A DNA stretch of 64,000 nucleotides from Laccaria trichodermophora (taxonomy: Eukaryota > Basidiomycota > Agaricomycetes > Agaricales > Hydnangiaceae), in contig JACTVC010000002.1 of the NCBI GenBank assembly GCA_018417955.1, positions 1,798,001-1,862,000 on the forward strand. Direction: 5' to 3'. Below, in pieces: positions 42,204-55,100 of the stretch; within the stretch, counting starts at the first letter, position 1; each line of letters opens with the position of its first letter. A model generated the notes under the pieces. It was not told where the DNA came from. It was given only the letters and a program-made list of their open reading frames with translations, and searched no databases. The position numbers were made by a program, and so were the translations under genes.

Positions 42204-45200
42204 ATGGACGAGCTCCTTCACCACTGTCTGCGCGAGCTCTCCTTTGATGGAGATCTTGGTGAGTGTCTTCACTATCATCATGTGATGGTCGCAACCTGTG
42301 TGCGGGTTCGAACCCCATCCCAACCACCATTCTTCTTACTTCAGATGGCTGAATCTATGAAAATCAGGTTGCAACGTTTCTCGCTTGAGAGACTTCGTTG
42401 TTGGGTTTTATTCTCAGTCTGGTGTACCACATACACAAAATCCAGACGACGCCTTCTGCGCTTTTGTGTGGTCATTAATAGTACAGCAACCAACGGTTTT
42501 AGTCGGCACGATCTCGTTAGGCGACTCCTCGGACATCTGGGTAGCGCCTCAGACTAGCGCGAAGCGCAAAGCAAGAGCAAGAGGTGAAGACCATGTGGAT
42601 ACAATACCTCCGAAGTTGGATCCTGTACCCGCCGCCAAACATACTGCCCTTGATGAGCTTCAAAGACTTCACGGAGATCGTTTGAGAATTGCTGTCGAGC
42701 CGGATGCGATATTTGCGGCAATAACTGGCTCCCACATCAGAGTAAGCTTTCCCCTGACGAGGCTTTCCCGCCTCACATTTCTAATATCCATGTCACAGTC
42801 CTCTAAAATGAGCCCGATGGTGTACTCGGCCCTCCAAATTATCACGCAGGGCCGTGACAATGGAGTAACCGTCGTTGAACTTGGCCGAAAATCCAAATAT
42901 GATCAAAAGACATGTTTTTATCTTGTCAGACAATTGACCGAGCTAGATCTCGTGTAAGCTGCTTTCTTGGAATTGAACCCTTCATTCTTCGCTCATCTTG
43001 GGCAGTGTGAAGGTCAGGCGCGGCGGCGTCGGCACTCACTTCTGTATCCACAAATATTTTTTCGACCGCAATCCATCGTGGAAGGCTATTCGGGACGAAG
43101 AAACCCTAGCTGAGGATCTACAGACGAATGGAAACCTTGATACAGCCGTCTTGGATGAAGAAGAGGCCGGCGTAAATGCCACGGCGCTCAAATTTACACC
43201 AATTGACGCACGCCACCTTTCAAGTCTACCTCTTATCAGCGCTCGCGTCGTTAAATTATTAAAAGCCTCCAAGAATTTTATCCATGCATCTAATAATATG
43301 TTGATAACGCTCGTGAGCGTCAGAAAACTCTTTTTCCATTCGGAGGCCTCATCCTTCCGGTTTTACAGGGGTTTTCTAATCCGACTAAAACCGACCGCCG
43401 CTTTTTTCAGAGTCGGATCCGCGAAATGATCCAACAACGACTTATCGAGAAAGTTGTTGTTCCAAGCAACAGGAAAAAATCCGTAAACGCATCCGTGAAG
43501 TGCTTTCGTTTAGTGACTACCGGCGATCTGGAAAACCATGGGGCAGTTGTTGATGAAGACGATGAGGACGATCCTTTGCTAGGCGAGTATTTCCAAATGA
43601 AGGATTACTCATTTGTTCATCAACTTCCGCAGATGGCCAAAATGGGATCAAAATGAATATTACGATTCACAAACAAATTATAGATCTAATAGAAGAGTCT
43701 GGGACCACTGGGATGACTTTGAACGTAAGTTCACTCCCATCATCTCAAAGTCACGTTTGGAGCCCTATGTTTTGCACTGCTATTAGGAACTCTCAGCCGC
43801 CCTATGTAATTTTGATAAACGCACGATTGAACTCCTCTTGGCTCGCGCAGAAAAATATCATCCCCCACCTCACTTGAGTGACCTGGGCATCGCAGCGCTG
43901 ATGGAAACTAGTGGCCGTGAGCGGCGTCACAGATACTACACTGTCGCATGCTACCGAAAGCTGGTATCCAACGAGCAATTGGACAAATCCTCCGCAGGTT
44001 ACGGGGACGTTGACCTCAGAACTGTTGGGGGATTTTACGCTTTCGACACAAAGATTTTTTATGAATCGGAAAGCGAACTTTTTAATTATCAAGATTCCTT
44101 CAAGGACGAAAAAATCCGAAGCAGAAACCCAGTGAGGAGGCCGCAAAAAAATCCCATCTTACCAGACGGCAGCGTAAAACAGGGCAGGCCGCGAAAACAT
44201 CCTACAGAAGTTGAATCGGGAAGTACAGCTAACGGTCAACAGACATCAAGGAAACGAAAGGCGGCACAACTATTTCATCCTGATCCCCTTGAAAACGACG
44301 ATGTAATCCGGGAGACCGCCAACAAGAGAAGACGGCTCATATCAAACCAAGCTAATGACTCTAGTGAGCGCCTGATGTCTATGCACCGCTATTGTTTAAT
44401 TGCAATCGGGGTTCAGAAGATGAAACTTCACCAGTGCAGCCCAAAAGACGGGGCCGCCCCCCCAAATCGAAGGTGGACACTGTCACAATTGCTGAAAAAG
44501 GACAGCGTCGTGGGCGGCCGCCCAAACGAAAGAAGTCAGTTGAACCAGATGTTGAAACTTCGGTGAAGAAAAAACGGGGGCGTCCGCCGAAAGCCACACG
44601 AGATGCACAGCGACATAGTTCGCCTGATACCGCCGATGACCCAGTTGAAGCAACTGATCGGCTCCAGATCAATTTGGAAGACCCCAACAAGCCGTCTCTG
44701 CCTGAATTGGTCGCCACAGCGCCAGAAACACATCCATTCCAGCTCAACCTCGAACCTCATAGGGAAAAGATGACACCTATTTTTACAGTCCCGTCCAATG
44801 TCGAAACTGTAGAGTCTTTCTGTGGTATTAATCCTCATCAGTTGGATAATTGTACCCAAGAGCCACTGAGTGGTGACTCTATCAATGGTACTCTGGATGG
44901 CTCGAACATATCCCACATTACTAGTACAAGCCTGGCATTACCTGATTTAGGGCGTCGTGTCCTCACAGTTGAAGCAGTAAGTTTGTCACATGGATGGATT
45001 AACTTGTGGGTTGACTCTGACTTTACACTCAGGATGTATTGACATCGGCCTCTTATGCTCCATCCAACGCAGACAAGGCGGGCGAAGCGAGTCTTGGTCA
45101 AGCATCAGAAGCTTTAGCTGGGGCGGTCTCTACAGGATCATCCGAGGAAAAGTCCAGCTCAGCCTCACGCTCCCGCGTCAATGTTTCACACCTTCGCCGA

Positions 45201-48200
45201 GAAAACGAGCTTTATCGCGTCGTTGAAGATTTTGGTGGGATAATCAACATCCAGACGAAGGAATTTTTTGAAGCCCACATGAACCTTCTTGAAACACTTT
45301 CGAAAGCTGGGGAACCAACCAGCGCACCAATCGGCACTAGGACCGATAAACGAACGGCGACTGCAACATTCAACAGTTTGGAGATGAAAGGCAGAGTCAA
45401 GCAGCTCCGGACATCTGTCACAACACACACGGGAGTTAATCGGCCAGCTTGCATCGTTTACCTCCCACACATCGATCATGGCAAATTGAACGCCTTTCTT
45501 GCAGATTTGGCACGGGGGACCCAGCCAACTCCTCCGCAACTTGGGACATTCGTGAAATTTGACCAACCCGTTGAATACGGCGCAGACCCTTCTTCCACTA
45601 TTCGAAACGCTTTGCCTCTTCAACTACTACAGACGGAACAACCGGGCGACAGCAAGGAGAGGTGGAGCAAGAATGTTGCCAGAGCTAGCCAGCTCTTCAC
45701 GTATGATGATTCTACTATTCGAGAGGTTCTGCTTGCTGAAAGGACAACGCTGGGGCAGCTATATGGATTCATTGTTGGGAAAATCATTCGGGCGCGTGAG
45801 CTACATCTTTCCGTCCTGAGTGCTTTTGAGACAGGAAGCCCTTGCCGTAACGTCATTTCTTGCGAGGGAAGAATTATCGACCTGGCCTTCTTTTGTCACG
45901 ATCTGCCGCTCAGTCTCTACACTTCACTGGTATCCTCTTTATCGCATGATGATGAACTCACTGCCTTTTTTGGAACTGAAGAGGGTCGACAGACGCCTGT
46001 TCGAGACCTTCCACAGCATCTGCACTCAATCCTGCAAATTGGACGATCACGAGCCCGTTCACGCTTTCTAGATATCCTAGAAACTCTCAGGTGTCTGCAG
46101 TTGGTGACACCTCTGCAACCATCCACGGCAAGCGTTCCATGGATAACATGTCCCCCTAATGGAGATCACCCAACGAAGTTTGATCCAGCTTCTCTCGATG
46201 GCTGGACAATCAACACTCCAATGTCTGCGCCTGCATATTGGTACTTCAGCGACCTTGCACCCATCCACTTGTGGGCCGTTTCAGAAACCCAACCTACTTT
46301 CTGGAAGGATACTTCCGTTGGCACCGCTGCGGATGGTTTGAACTATTGGGAGTCTCTGCGAGAAGCATGTATTAACCCGCTTATCCCTGTCAACGCAAAC
46401 GTTAGCAGTAAATTAGACCCTTTGAATCCGAGCATCAGTGTGGCACGTTCTCTGCGCCGTACAGTTTCGTGGAACCCCGATTATATCCTCACTTGGCATC
46501 AAATGCAATACCTAAAACGATTTATAGATGTAGCATCAGGGAAAACTCCTCTGCAGGACGATGAGGACACTTCCACGAGTCAAATCGAAAGGATCTGCAG
46601 GGTTATCAGCGCACCACGCTCAACGATCGAAAATTATTTCCGTGCAAGTCGCGTTAAATTACTCGGCGACTTGGAACGGATGCGCCGGAAGGTCAAAGAA
46701 CGGAAAACTGAAAAGCGATCTCGACGTGCCGCAGAGACCAATGTGTCCCTGGCGAGAAAGGCGGAGGAGGCTAGATTGAATCGAGAGCAGGAGTGGAACA
46801 TGTTACTCTTGCGTGTGCACCCCGACACTCTGGGTCCAGCGACTGTCCGTGTCGATCGGGTACGCAATCGCTTTCTACAGACTGGTTCAACCAAAGATAT
46901 TGAAAAATGGGAAAAACAAATTAACGACGCGGTACGGGAGGCAGGGGTAGTCGCAATGAAGACCTTGAAGACCTCTACCAAACGAAACTCGACGGACAAA
47001 CACATCCTTCCCATGATATTGCGGGATTCCCATCCACAAGTAATCGAAGTTCCCTGTCCGTCTATCAAGACTTTGATAGAACAGCAAGGGCCACCCATAC
47101 TACGTCAGAAGGAAGGTGCAAAAAGAAAGCGAAAATCGAGCGCTATCAACGAAGGTACGTTTTTCTTTGCATTCTTTTGGCACTCTCGTAGTTTAAATGT
47201 AAATAGACCCAAGGGCGCCCGATGCTCAAAAAAAGTCTACTCGACGGCACCGATTTCAATGGTCTCGAGACTATGATGAGCTTGCGAGGGATGCCTCTGC
47301 CATCATTCGAGCCCGTTGCCGAGGTTTACCAAGGCTCGATTGGGCCGCCTTCGAACAAGTTTTTCCTGCAGTGCCTCGCAACACTGTGCGGCAGCGTTTG
47401 TCTCACATAAAGGAGACGCCTGGAAATGAAGCGTATCTGCGCCGGTTGGAAGAAAGATGGTACGATTTGTGGATCAAGCACAGAGGGACCAGCATTCTTC
47501 CAGACGAGTACCTTGAGAGTACGTCGAATTTCAATTTAGTGAAACACGTGGAGTTCCTTCGAGCTCACGTCGATAAAAATGCTTTGTAAGTTCTGAATCT
47601 TTCAAGGATATTCTTTCTGAATTAATATCGGTATCTAGACGGGTCGGCTTGGCTGAACCAAAAGAGAAAGCTGGTATTCTTGTCCCACTAAGCATTGAGC
47701 GGCTGCTCGACGAGTTCGAAGTAGCTGAAACAACACCAGCCGCACCTTCGTGGGATTTCGTCTGGAATGCTGCCGTCGAGGAAGGTCGTGAGAAGCGTCT
47801 CTTGAGACAACCTTTCACGAGGGAACCCGGAGAGTTTCCTCCCCGTAGCATGTGCGAGGAAGAGGATATATTTCTCGCCGAATCCACTTTGAAGGTGTGC
47901 CTTTTTGTATTTCAAATGCGCCTGGCTGATAATGTCCCACTAGATGGCGATGGGTACTCCCCCTGAGCGTTATGACTCTGAGTCCGCCTCGCTTCTGCTC
48001 CGCAGCGCTGGGGAAGATGCTGTCGCTACTGCGATCAAGAACCTTCTCGGCAGGGGTGTCTTGTCGAAATCTCAACGCGATCCTACAAAGCAAAAACCTG
48101 GGAGGCAACTCAAAATATCGGAGAGGTCAGTGTCGTTTACGCTTTATTTCACGCCACATTAGCGAGACCTCCTTCTTAGCAATCAGAATGCAATTGGTGG

Positions 48201-49445
48201 AGTTATATCCTGCGACACCTACCAGGATGCTGCATCATTGGTGGAGGCAGTTACTACAAATGTGGTCACATGGCGAGAATGGCCCCTCACAGCCACCGAC
48301 GGAGATTGTGCCGCCCTCATACAACTCGTGTCCGAAAACCAGGTATCAATCATTGAAGTGTTTCAAAGCATTTCTTGTACTGATCTTCACAGGTTGATTT
48401 CAAGGTTGATACCTCTCAACCAAGGGCCGCACGTCCGATGCTGGATTGGAATAGCAAAAAAGCTGGTTTGTGCGCTACAATTGTCAACGAGGCGGTTACT
48501 TACAAAAGAATTTGAATAGATGATGATCAAATTGAGACTACAATCTACGTCCAGTGTAGCGCTTCTGGGAGCAACCAGAAGTTAGCTTTGGAGTCGCTGG
48601 AACCCTTTACGACGCCGGAGGCAGGAAGTCACGACCAAGGAGAAAGCGAAATTCACGGAACGACTATAACTAGTGGTGATGCGTCCTGTAGAAGGATGCT
48701 CCGTAGTGGCGTTGTTGATTGTGTCAACTGTCTCAATAACGCCTGGGCAACCTTCCGCGCCACCTTGACCGGCCAAGAACAGGAAATCGCACACCAGGTC
48801 CTTTGTATGATTCGTCAGGCAGGAGAACGTGGCATCAGCAAGGCAGATATTGCTGCGAGTTCAGTCCACATTGTTGCCTTGTTTTGAAACTTACTGGCTC
48901 TTTTCAAGTCATCTGGGGGGAGCATGAATGAACATCTATTTCTTCAACTTACCCATCGCATGACAGAGTTAGAGACGCCTCTGTTATACTGGGTGGGTTA
49001 CTCCTCGATTGTGATTGTGTGCGCGCGATTTGTAGGGAAGTGGAGTGCAATGACATCTCTGCAACCTGTCACGAAAACCTTTCCACGACGTTGGCTGGAT
49101 ATTGTGGGGCTGAGGGTGGCTGATTTCTGGCAGTCTGCACTGCGTGCTGTAATGGGATTGGTTATCTTCAGGCCTGGGATCTCTCAGGTAAGTTTGTGAA
49201 GAATGGTTCACTATGAGCATCCTATGACTCCCCTGCAGGCTGAGCTTCGATGGCGACTTCGGTCTGTATACGACCGCCAGGAAATTAACGAAATTCTCAG
49301 ATATCTACGAGTTGAAGGGCATTTGTGTGTTCGCCAGCAGTTTATGTCGGAGTGGGATCAAGTTGGCGTTATGGTTCCGCTCGACGATCAAGAGGAGAGG
49401 ACAGCTTCATGGGTAATCGGAGAGAAAGCCTGGTATCAGGTGTAA
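42204..49445 (+). CDS. TFC3: TFIIIC largest subunit Tfc3 (B-box binding)
   Basis: The largest subunit of RNA polymerase III factor TFIIIC, which recognises the B-box of tRNA genes. It is the biggest gene in the window, with 15 or more exons. Exon 1 MDELLHHCLRELSFDGDL joins after an unusually long 109-nt intron to GCNVSRLRDFVVGFY. The B-block winged-helix domain reads MVYSALQIITQGRDNGVTVVELGRKSKYDQKTCFYLVRQL. Further domains include VVKVRRGGVGTHFCIHKYFF. Four AT-hook-like motifs follow around 44190-44600 (QGRPRKHP, RRGRPPKSK, RRGRPPKRK, KRGRPPKAT). A large helical domain from 45040 contains FRASRVKLLGDLERMRRKVKERK and the typical HRFQWSRDYDELARDASAIIRARC block. The end is GEKAWYQV. Ordering and continuity over 7 kb are inferred from recurring family blocks on one strand. 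Confidence 0.88.
42305..42315 (+). promoter_or_regulatory. B-box match inside TFC3 intron 1
   Basis: GGTTCGAACCC matches the TFIIIC B-box consensus GGTTCGANNCC at every fixed position. It lies in the 109-nt first intron (42260-42368) of TFC3, the gene for the B-box-binding subunit. No complete tRNA cloverleaf or correctly placed upstream A-box is seen, so it would be an isolated (extra-TFIIIC-type) site if real. Confidence 0.4.
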
Positions 49446-49743
49446 TCTTGTTGTGTAGATGTAACGGGTTACGGGTATAGCTGAAATTGAACTGAAAAGT
49501 AATTTTGAATTTTGATCGTTGTCTTGTTTCTTTGTCTCTATGCAGGGAGTCCTGCATGCACATGGACCATCGCTTGGCGAGCGTTGTCAGGCTTTCTCAC
49601 CTCTCTCTTCATATTCTTTTCTTCTCCTTATCGGCTGGTCCTCCTCTGAATATCAGGATATTCAGATAGCTTCTGTAGCAGCTAAGAATTCTTCTTCCCT
49701 GGGCCTTTGCCCAAAAGGCACTTTCTGTTAGCTGCGCCTTCAC

Positions 49744-52047
49744 ATGTCTTTCCGGCGGTGCTGGAATCCCGCTCTCCTTCCAGCGAAAATAAGATTCGTT
49801 GTGAGTGGGGCTGCAAGTGCTTAACCAACTCTGACGAATATTCCTTAGTGGAATAGAATTACGTTCACGCGATCGACCACCATCTACTTTGCCTTTTCTG
49901 TGGTTCATTTTCTTATCCAACTTTCGTTCCAAATCAAAGCTTTCAGTATCAATGCACAAGCCGCACAATTTCTAACATCCATAGTTGTGCAGGGCCACGC
50001 GGCGGGTAGCAGCTTGCCCTTTCTTCATGGGAATACGCTTCGATTGTGCAGTTGGGTTCCTCCCAACCTCAATGTCGATATTTCCTCATGCCCTTTGGTT
50101 TGGAACGGAACCATAACCAGCGACACCGAAGACCATGTAAAAGATTTTATTAGAACAGCCGCTGCGTCGACAACGACGTCCCTTTCTACCTCACACGATT
50201 TCTCTGCGAGTGCGCAAAGTTTACCTTCAACATTCTGAGTGGCCATAGTACTAACCACGATTTTTTTCATTTTTCATTTAGACTCTTCATCGACCACCTT
50301 TACCAACCTGTTGCCCAGTTTTACGACGTCTCGTCGTTTCGTAACAACTGCGATCTTCGTTCGACCTCAACCTGATCAGCCCTATCTTCCCACCTTGTTT
50401 GAAAATGACAACGACAATAACGAAGTAACGTCCAATTTTTTAAATTTACCTCCCCTTCTCATTTTTTGTAGGGTTTTGTCAAGCGTAGCGCCCTTCAGAT
50501 AGAGTCGTTCCAAGAGGGTGGTCAGAACAAACTCGACCTTGTGGGAACAGGCGACCCAGGTATACTCGACGCCACTTGCCTTTTGGCACTCAATTGGCCG
50601 GTTTCCGTGTAAGCTTACCCTTTGGAGGAACTTTTACGTTTCGTTGATCTTTGGTAGATTGCGGAATACAAAGCGTGAGGACATGGTATTCATTGCCTTT
50701 CAATTCTGGCTGCTTGGCATGTCTATTGTTGCCCTTCTGAACGAGTCTATCCCTCACATTTTTGCATCATTGTTGACGCATATGCTGGCGACTGGATGGG
50801 CGACTTTTCAAATCACACACACTGCAACTTTCCGCTCAGAATTCAATCGGGTTATCGCGAAGGGAGCGTGCAAACATATAACCCTTCTGTCTCATTACTG
50901 GGAAGCGAGGGGTCAGGCCGAGATCCCCAGCCTCGTGATGCACGTTGTCGCGTTGCTGGTATCATGCTTCCTAACCTGGCGGCTGATCAAAGTGTGTTTT
51001 GCCTCATCGCTAAGATTCCCGCTAACGAGATGGATAGTTGTTTGGCTGGCAGACATTCAAACGAGTCGGCGCCTCACTCACAATCAACCGCTTGTACAAG
51101 ATCGTCCTCATTCTATCCATCGCCATTCAATTATCTCTATTTTTCATGGTCGTCACTGTGTCTCTTTGGATCGATCAACTGTTGAACAGTGTGATCGGGG
51201 ATCTGGCAAATTTTCAGAAACTCTATAAAGTTTCTTCTTTCATTACGCTCGTGGTAAGTTTGCACGATCAGACTCTCCCTGGAACACTAATTGTGTTTTT
51301 CTCTAGCTTTTGGTGCCTTGGTTGATGACGGTAAGCTCTCAATGTTGTCCTCAAGGCTGTAGGAAGGCTGACGAGGATGAAGGGATGGTTCGCTGTACGT
51401 CGTGAACTTCGGGCACCGATGTTCATTTTCTTGCTCCTTTCCATGCTCTACCTTGCTGGATGGGGGGTCATGTTTTTTTCAACCACATTCCGCTGGACCT
51501 TTACCACTTGGCGATTCTTTTCTGTGATGGCGTCGGCTTCAGTGTTTCTGACTTTGTTGTCTTTTGTGTTGGGCGTTGTTTGTCGCTACAACTTTGGAAA
51601 GGGCTTACTTCGCTATCGTATGTTCTTTCGATTCGGCCTAAATGAAGCTAACAAACCACAAAAGTAAATGCCCATCAATCACTTCTCGAAAGCGACTTCC
51701 CTTCGTCGTATGCGGGCTCCGACGTTGAAAAGATTGCCTTCCCTTCCAACGAGAAACCTGTTCCCACATACTCCGCCGCGTTCACGTTTGTACTTCCTCC
51801 GGATCAGATATCCCTCTCCCGAGACCCCCGGTTCTTCGATCCTTCTGCAGATCCATCCGAATTTGCATCTAAGCTGGCCGCACCCCTACCAGCACTTACC
51901 AGAAATTCGTGCAATGTTTATCAAAGTGACACCAGAAATAGCCACCAGAAGTCCAGTAGTTATGGGGCTTATTCTTCGACCGATGGTGGTCACTCCCGTA
52001 ACACGAGTCTGGCCTCGACCCATGCCAAACGATGGGTTATCGAATGA
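49744..52047 (+). CDS. Fungal multi-pass membrane protein, function unknown
   Basis: A multi-exon gene for an uncharacterised fungal membrane protein; I recall similar texts in other basidiomycetes but no function. The chosen start gives MSFRRCWNPALLPAKIRFV, and a GTGAGT intron joins to WNRITFTRSTTIYFAFSVVHFLIQLSFQ (first helix). An extracellular part follows (WVPPNLNVDISSCPLVWNGT). Next comes IESFQEGGQNKLDLVGTGDPGILDATCLLALNWP, then a block of six or so helices starting KREDMVFIAFQFWLLGMSIVALLNESIPHIF and including GWFAVRRELRAPMFIFLLLSMLYLAGWGVMFF. A cytosolic Ser/Pro-rich tail ends HAKRWVIE. The start is the least certain point. It converges with SSK2, 89 bp between stops. Confidence 0.7.
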
Positions 52048-52136
52048 TGTACCTACATATATTTTATTAAATGGGATTTCTTCGTTGCTTTTGGTGGATT
52101 ATATGTGAGATTGCGCATAACACCTTGGCAAGTCGG

Positions 52137-55100
52137 CTACGCTACATACACGGACTCCGTAAATGGAGGGGGCGACGGATGCTTGATATTCTCGATTTCA
52201 TTTTCTTGGATAATGGCTGCTTGCAAAGCAACGGAGGCACTCTCATATCTTTCTTCCGATGGAATATTTGTGGCAGAGTTGGTCACCATTTCTGCCACCT
52301 CGTAGCTGAGAAGCGCTTCGCGGAATTCAAGCATCCACCGATGTTCCATAAGCTCCGTCGCTGTTGGTCGTTTCATTGGATCAATAGTCAAACACTGTTT
52401 GATAAAACTGATGCCAACTTCGCTCAGTTGACCTGGCTCAGGTAACGGAGGATGCTGCGTCGCAACACCAATGTGGAACATTATCGCCCTGCAAGCAAAG
52501 TTTATATTGTGATATAGGTGAGATCTCAAGACCTACCATTCATTGTCCAAATTACTCCAAGGCTTCTTCCCTGTTGCAAACTCGAGAACAACACAGCCGA
52601 GTGACCAGATATCCATTGCTCCGTGTCTCCCACGTTTATCATTTTTGATTATCTCAGGTGACATGTACATTGGTGTCCCCGTTAAACCATTACTCATCAC
52701 GGCCAGGCCATTAACGTTTGCAAGGCCATTAACCGATATGTCTGGAGCTCGGCGGGACCGTTGGATGGACCGCTGGTTCTTGGCAAGAATCTTTGCTGCA
52801 CCAAAGTCAACAAATTTGATGACGCCCAAGTGATCAAGGAGGATGTCTGTTATGTGTGAGATGGAGTAAGAATGTCTGCGCAAATAAACTCACTGTCTGG
52901 TTTGATGTCCCGATGGACAATACCTCTGGAATGTAGATAGGCAAGTCCCTCCAGCATTTGCATCGTGTAAACTTGAATGATAGCCTCATCCTCAATCCTT
53001 CCATGTTCTAAAAGTGCAGCCAAACTACCTCCTTGACAATATTCCTCGAATATATATACCTTGTCACGGTGAACTTCAATTCCGTAGTATTCCACCACGT
53101 TTGGGTGGTGAAGCATTTCCATGACGCTGAGCTCATCTTTGATTTGTGAATAAAGATTGGGTAAACCCGATAGCTCTTGGAATTTGATCTCCTTCACAGC
53201 CATCAACGAGCCTGAGTCAAGATTGACAGCGAGATAAACGGAACCAAAAGCCCCCGCTCCGATAAATCTGCCTTGCTGCCAACGCATAGAAATGTTGGAA
53301 CTGGACGATGCCAAAAAAACCAAAGAACGATCTTCAGGTTTCTCGTCATCAAGGACCTTTCCCAAGGTTCTGTGCTTTAGCCCAGTGATGGCTCGAGCCT
53401 CGTCGAGTTGATGGATCGCCCCTGACATTCTCTCCCAAAACATTCGAGTGCTTGAATCAATGAAAGCGGCATCGCGTTGTCGTGGAAAGGAAAAGTCTTC
53501 TTCCTCGTCCAAATGAATTTTTGAAACCTGCGATTTCATGAGTTCTTCTTGTTTTTCCTTCTCCTTCCTAGCCTCCAACGTTGAGCGGGCTCCAAGAATA
53601 TCGAAATGGCTGATGAGCAGCGTCATGCAACTAGCGACTTTGTGTCTAAGCATTTCAAATTGCTCGTCTGGAAGGTGCAGAATATTTCTTCTCGTTCGAT
53701 GTAGGGTAAATTCAAGGGCATTGACCGCCCACTTGAAAGTCTTGCGATCTGTAGGGTCACAGTCATCACAAATGAACGAAACCCAAGATATGGCCAACTT
53801 GATCAATAAGCGGTTGAATTTGAGCAACGAAGGGCGGTCCATATATCGGTGTGCATGCTGTCCATGTTCCGACGCAAACAAATACCAGTTCCCAAGAAGT
53901 TCTTGACAACCGTTTGCTGCTCGCAACGAACTACGGACGTGGTGCACAGAGTCGACAGTCGATTCGGCAAGACGGTTTGTTGCACGAGCGATCTTCCTCA
54001 GCTCACGATTCACACTGGGAAGATGAGCTTGGACGTCATTCAGACAGGTCAGAGTCATAGGCTCTAGGAGAGATTCCCCATCTTCGTCCATCGGCTCGAG
54101 GCTCTCTTTAAACGCCTGCTTGGACAACCCAAGCCGTCGCTGAGGTCCGTCAGCGACCAATCTCACTCTACCATCCTTCATATCCAACTGAACCTTAGGG
54201 ATATCAAGCACCATCACCCTACCATTCCACAGGAAATGAGTCTGCGGAGAAAGGACAAGCACATAGCTCGCCTCGTCCGATTCACGGCCAAGGAAATCGA
54301 TTCCGATCACACGAGTTCCATCCTCATTTGTGATTTCATCAACGTGGAAGGCTTGAGTCAGGATCTGTCTAATAGACTCCGGACGATCGAAAAGAGTGTT
54401 CGACGCGACGACGTAAACCCCATCCTCCTCCAAAGAATGGGTATACACCAAGAAGTGATCAGAAAGGATCAGAAGAGAGATGAAATGGTCAAGAGGAACA
54501 TCCTCGATGCTGTACTCCGCAGAATTGCTGAAGCGCTGAGTAAGGACCCTTCGCAGGGGGAATGGTTAATAAACGTATGTTGTCCAGGAGTCGATGGCAC
54601 TTCATACCTCGCAAACCGTTGCAACTTCCGATAGCGCAGTCGCACGCTGTCTAAAATTTTGCCATACCAGCTTATTATCTGTTCATCTGACATTTTCCTG
54701 CCTGATAAGGTCGAGCCTTGAACATGAGTTGAAAAACTCGATTTGCCAGTAAAGCCTGCCCCGTCAGAACCTTGAAGATGACTTGAAGAACCATTCTGGC
54801 TGCCGTCTTCCGCTATAGGAACACGCACTTGCGTATCAAAATAATTTGTTACACGCACCATCAGCTTGTTGGTCAGTGAACTACACTTAATGAGAGAAAA
54901 CCTTCCCAGCTGGATGAAAAGGTCAAGCGTACCACAATTGTTCAGCGACTAAACTTGAACCCCCGGCAGTCAAGCTAACGTCATTGAATGTTGCCCATTG
55001 TGCTTCCAAAACGTCTGTTTCTTTGAAGTAAATCCCTTTAGCCCCGCTTTTCAATTTCCAATGGATCAACTTGAACAAATTTGTCAAGGCCTCTAGGATC

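Noticed and set aside
42283..42340. Possible tRNA gene around GGTTCGAACCCC
   Set aside because: No acceptor stem or anticodon arm can be paired on either strand, and it lies inside a spliceable intron.
53538..53906. Plus-strand ORF opposite the SSK2 coding region
   Set aside because: Antisense shadow of a well-supported kinase exon.
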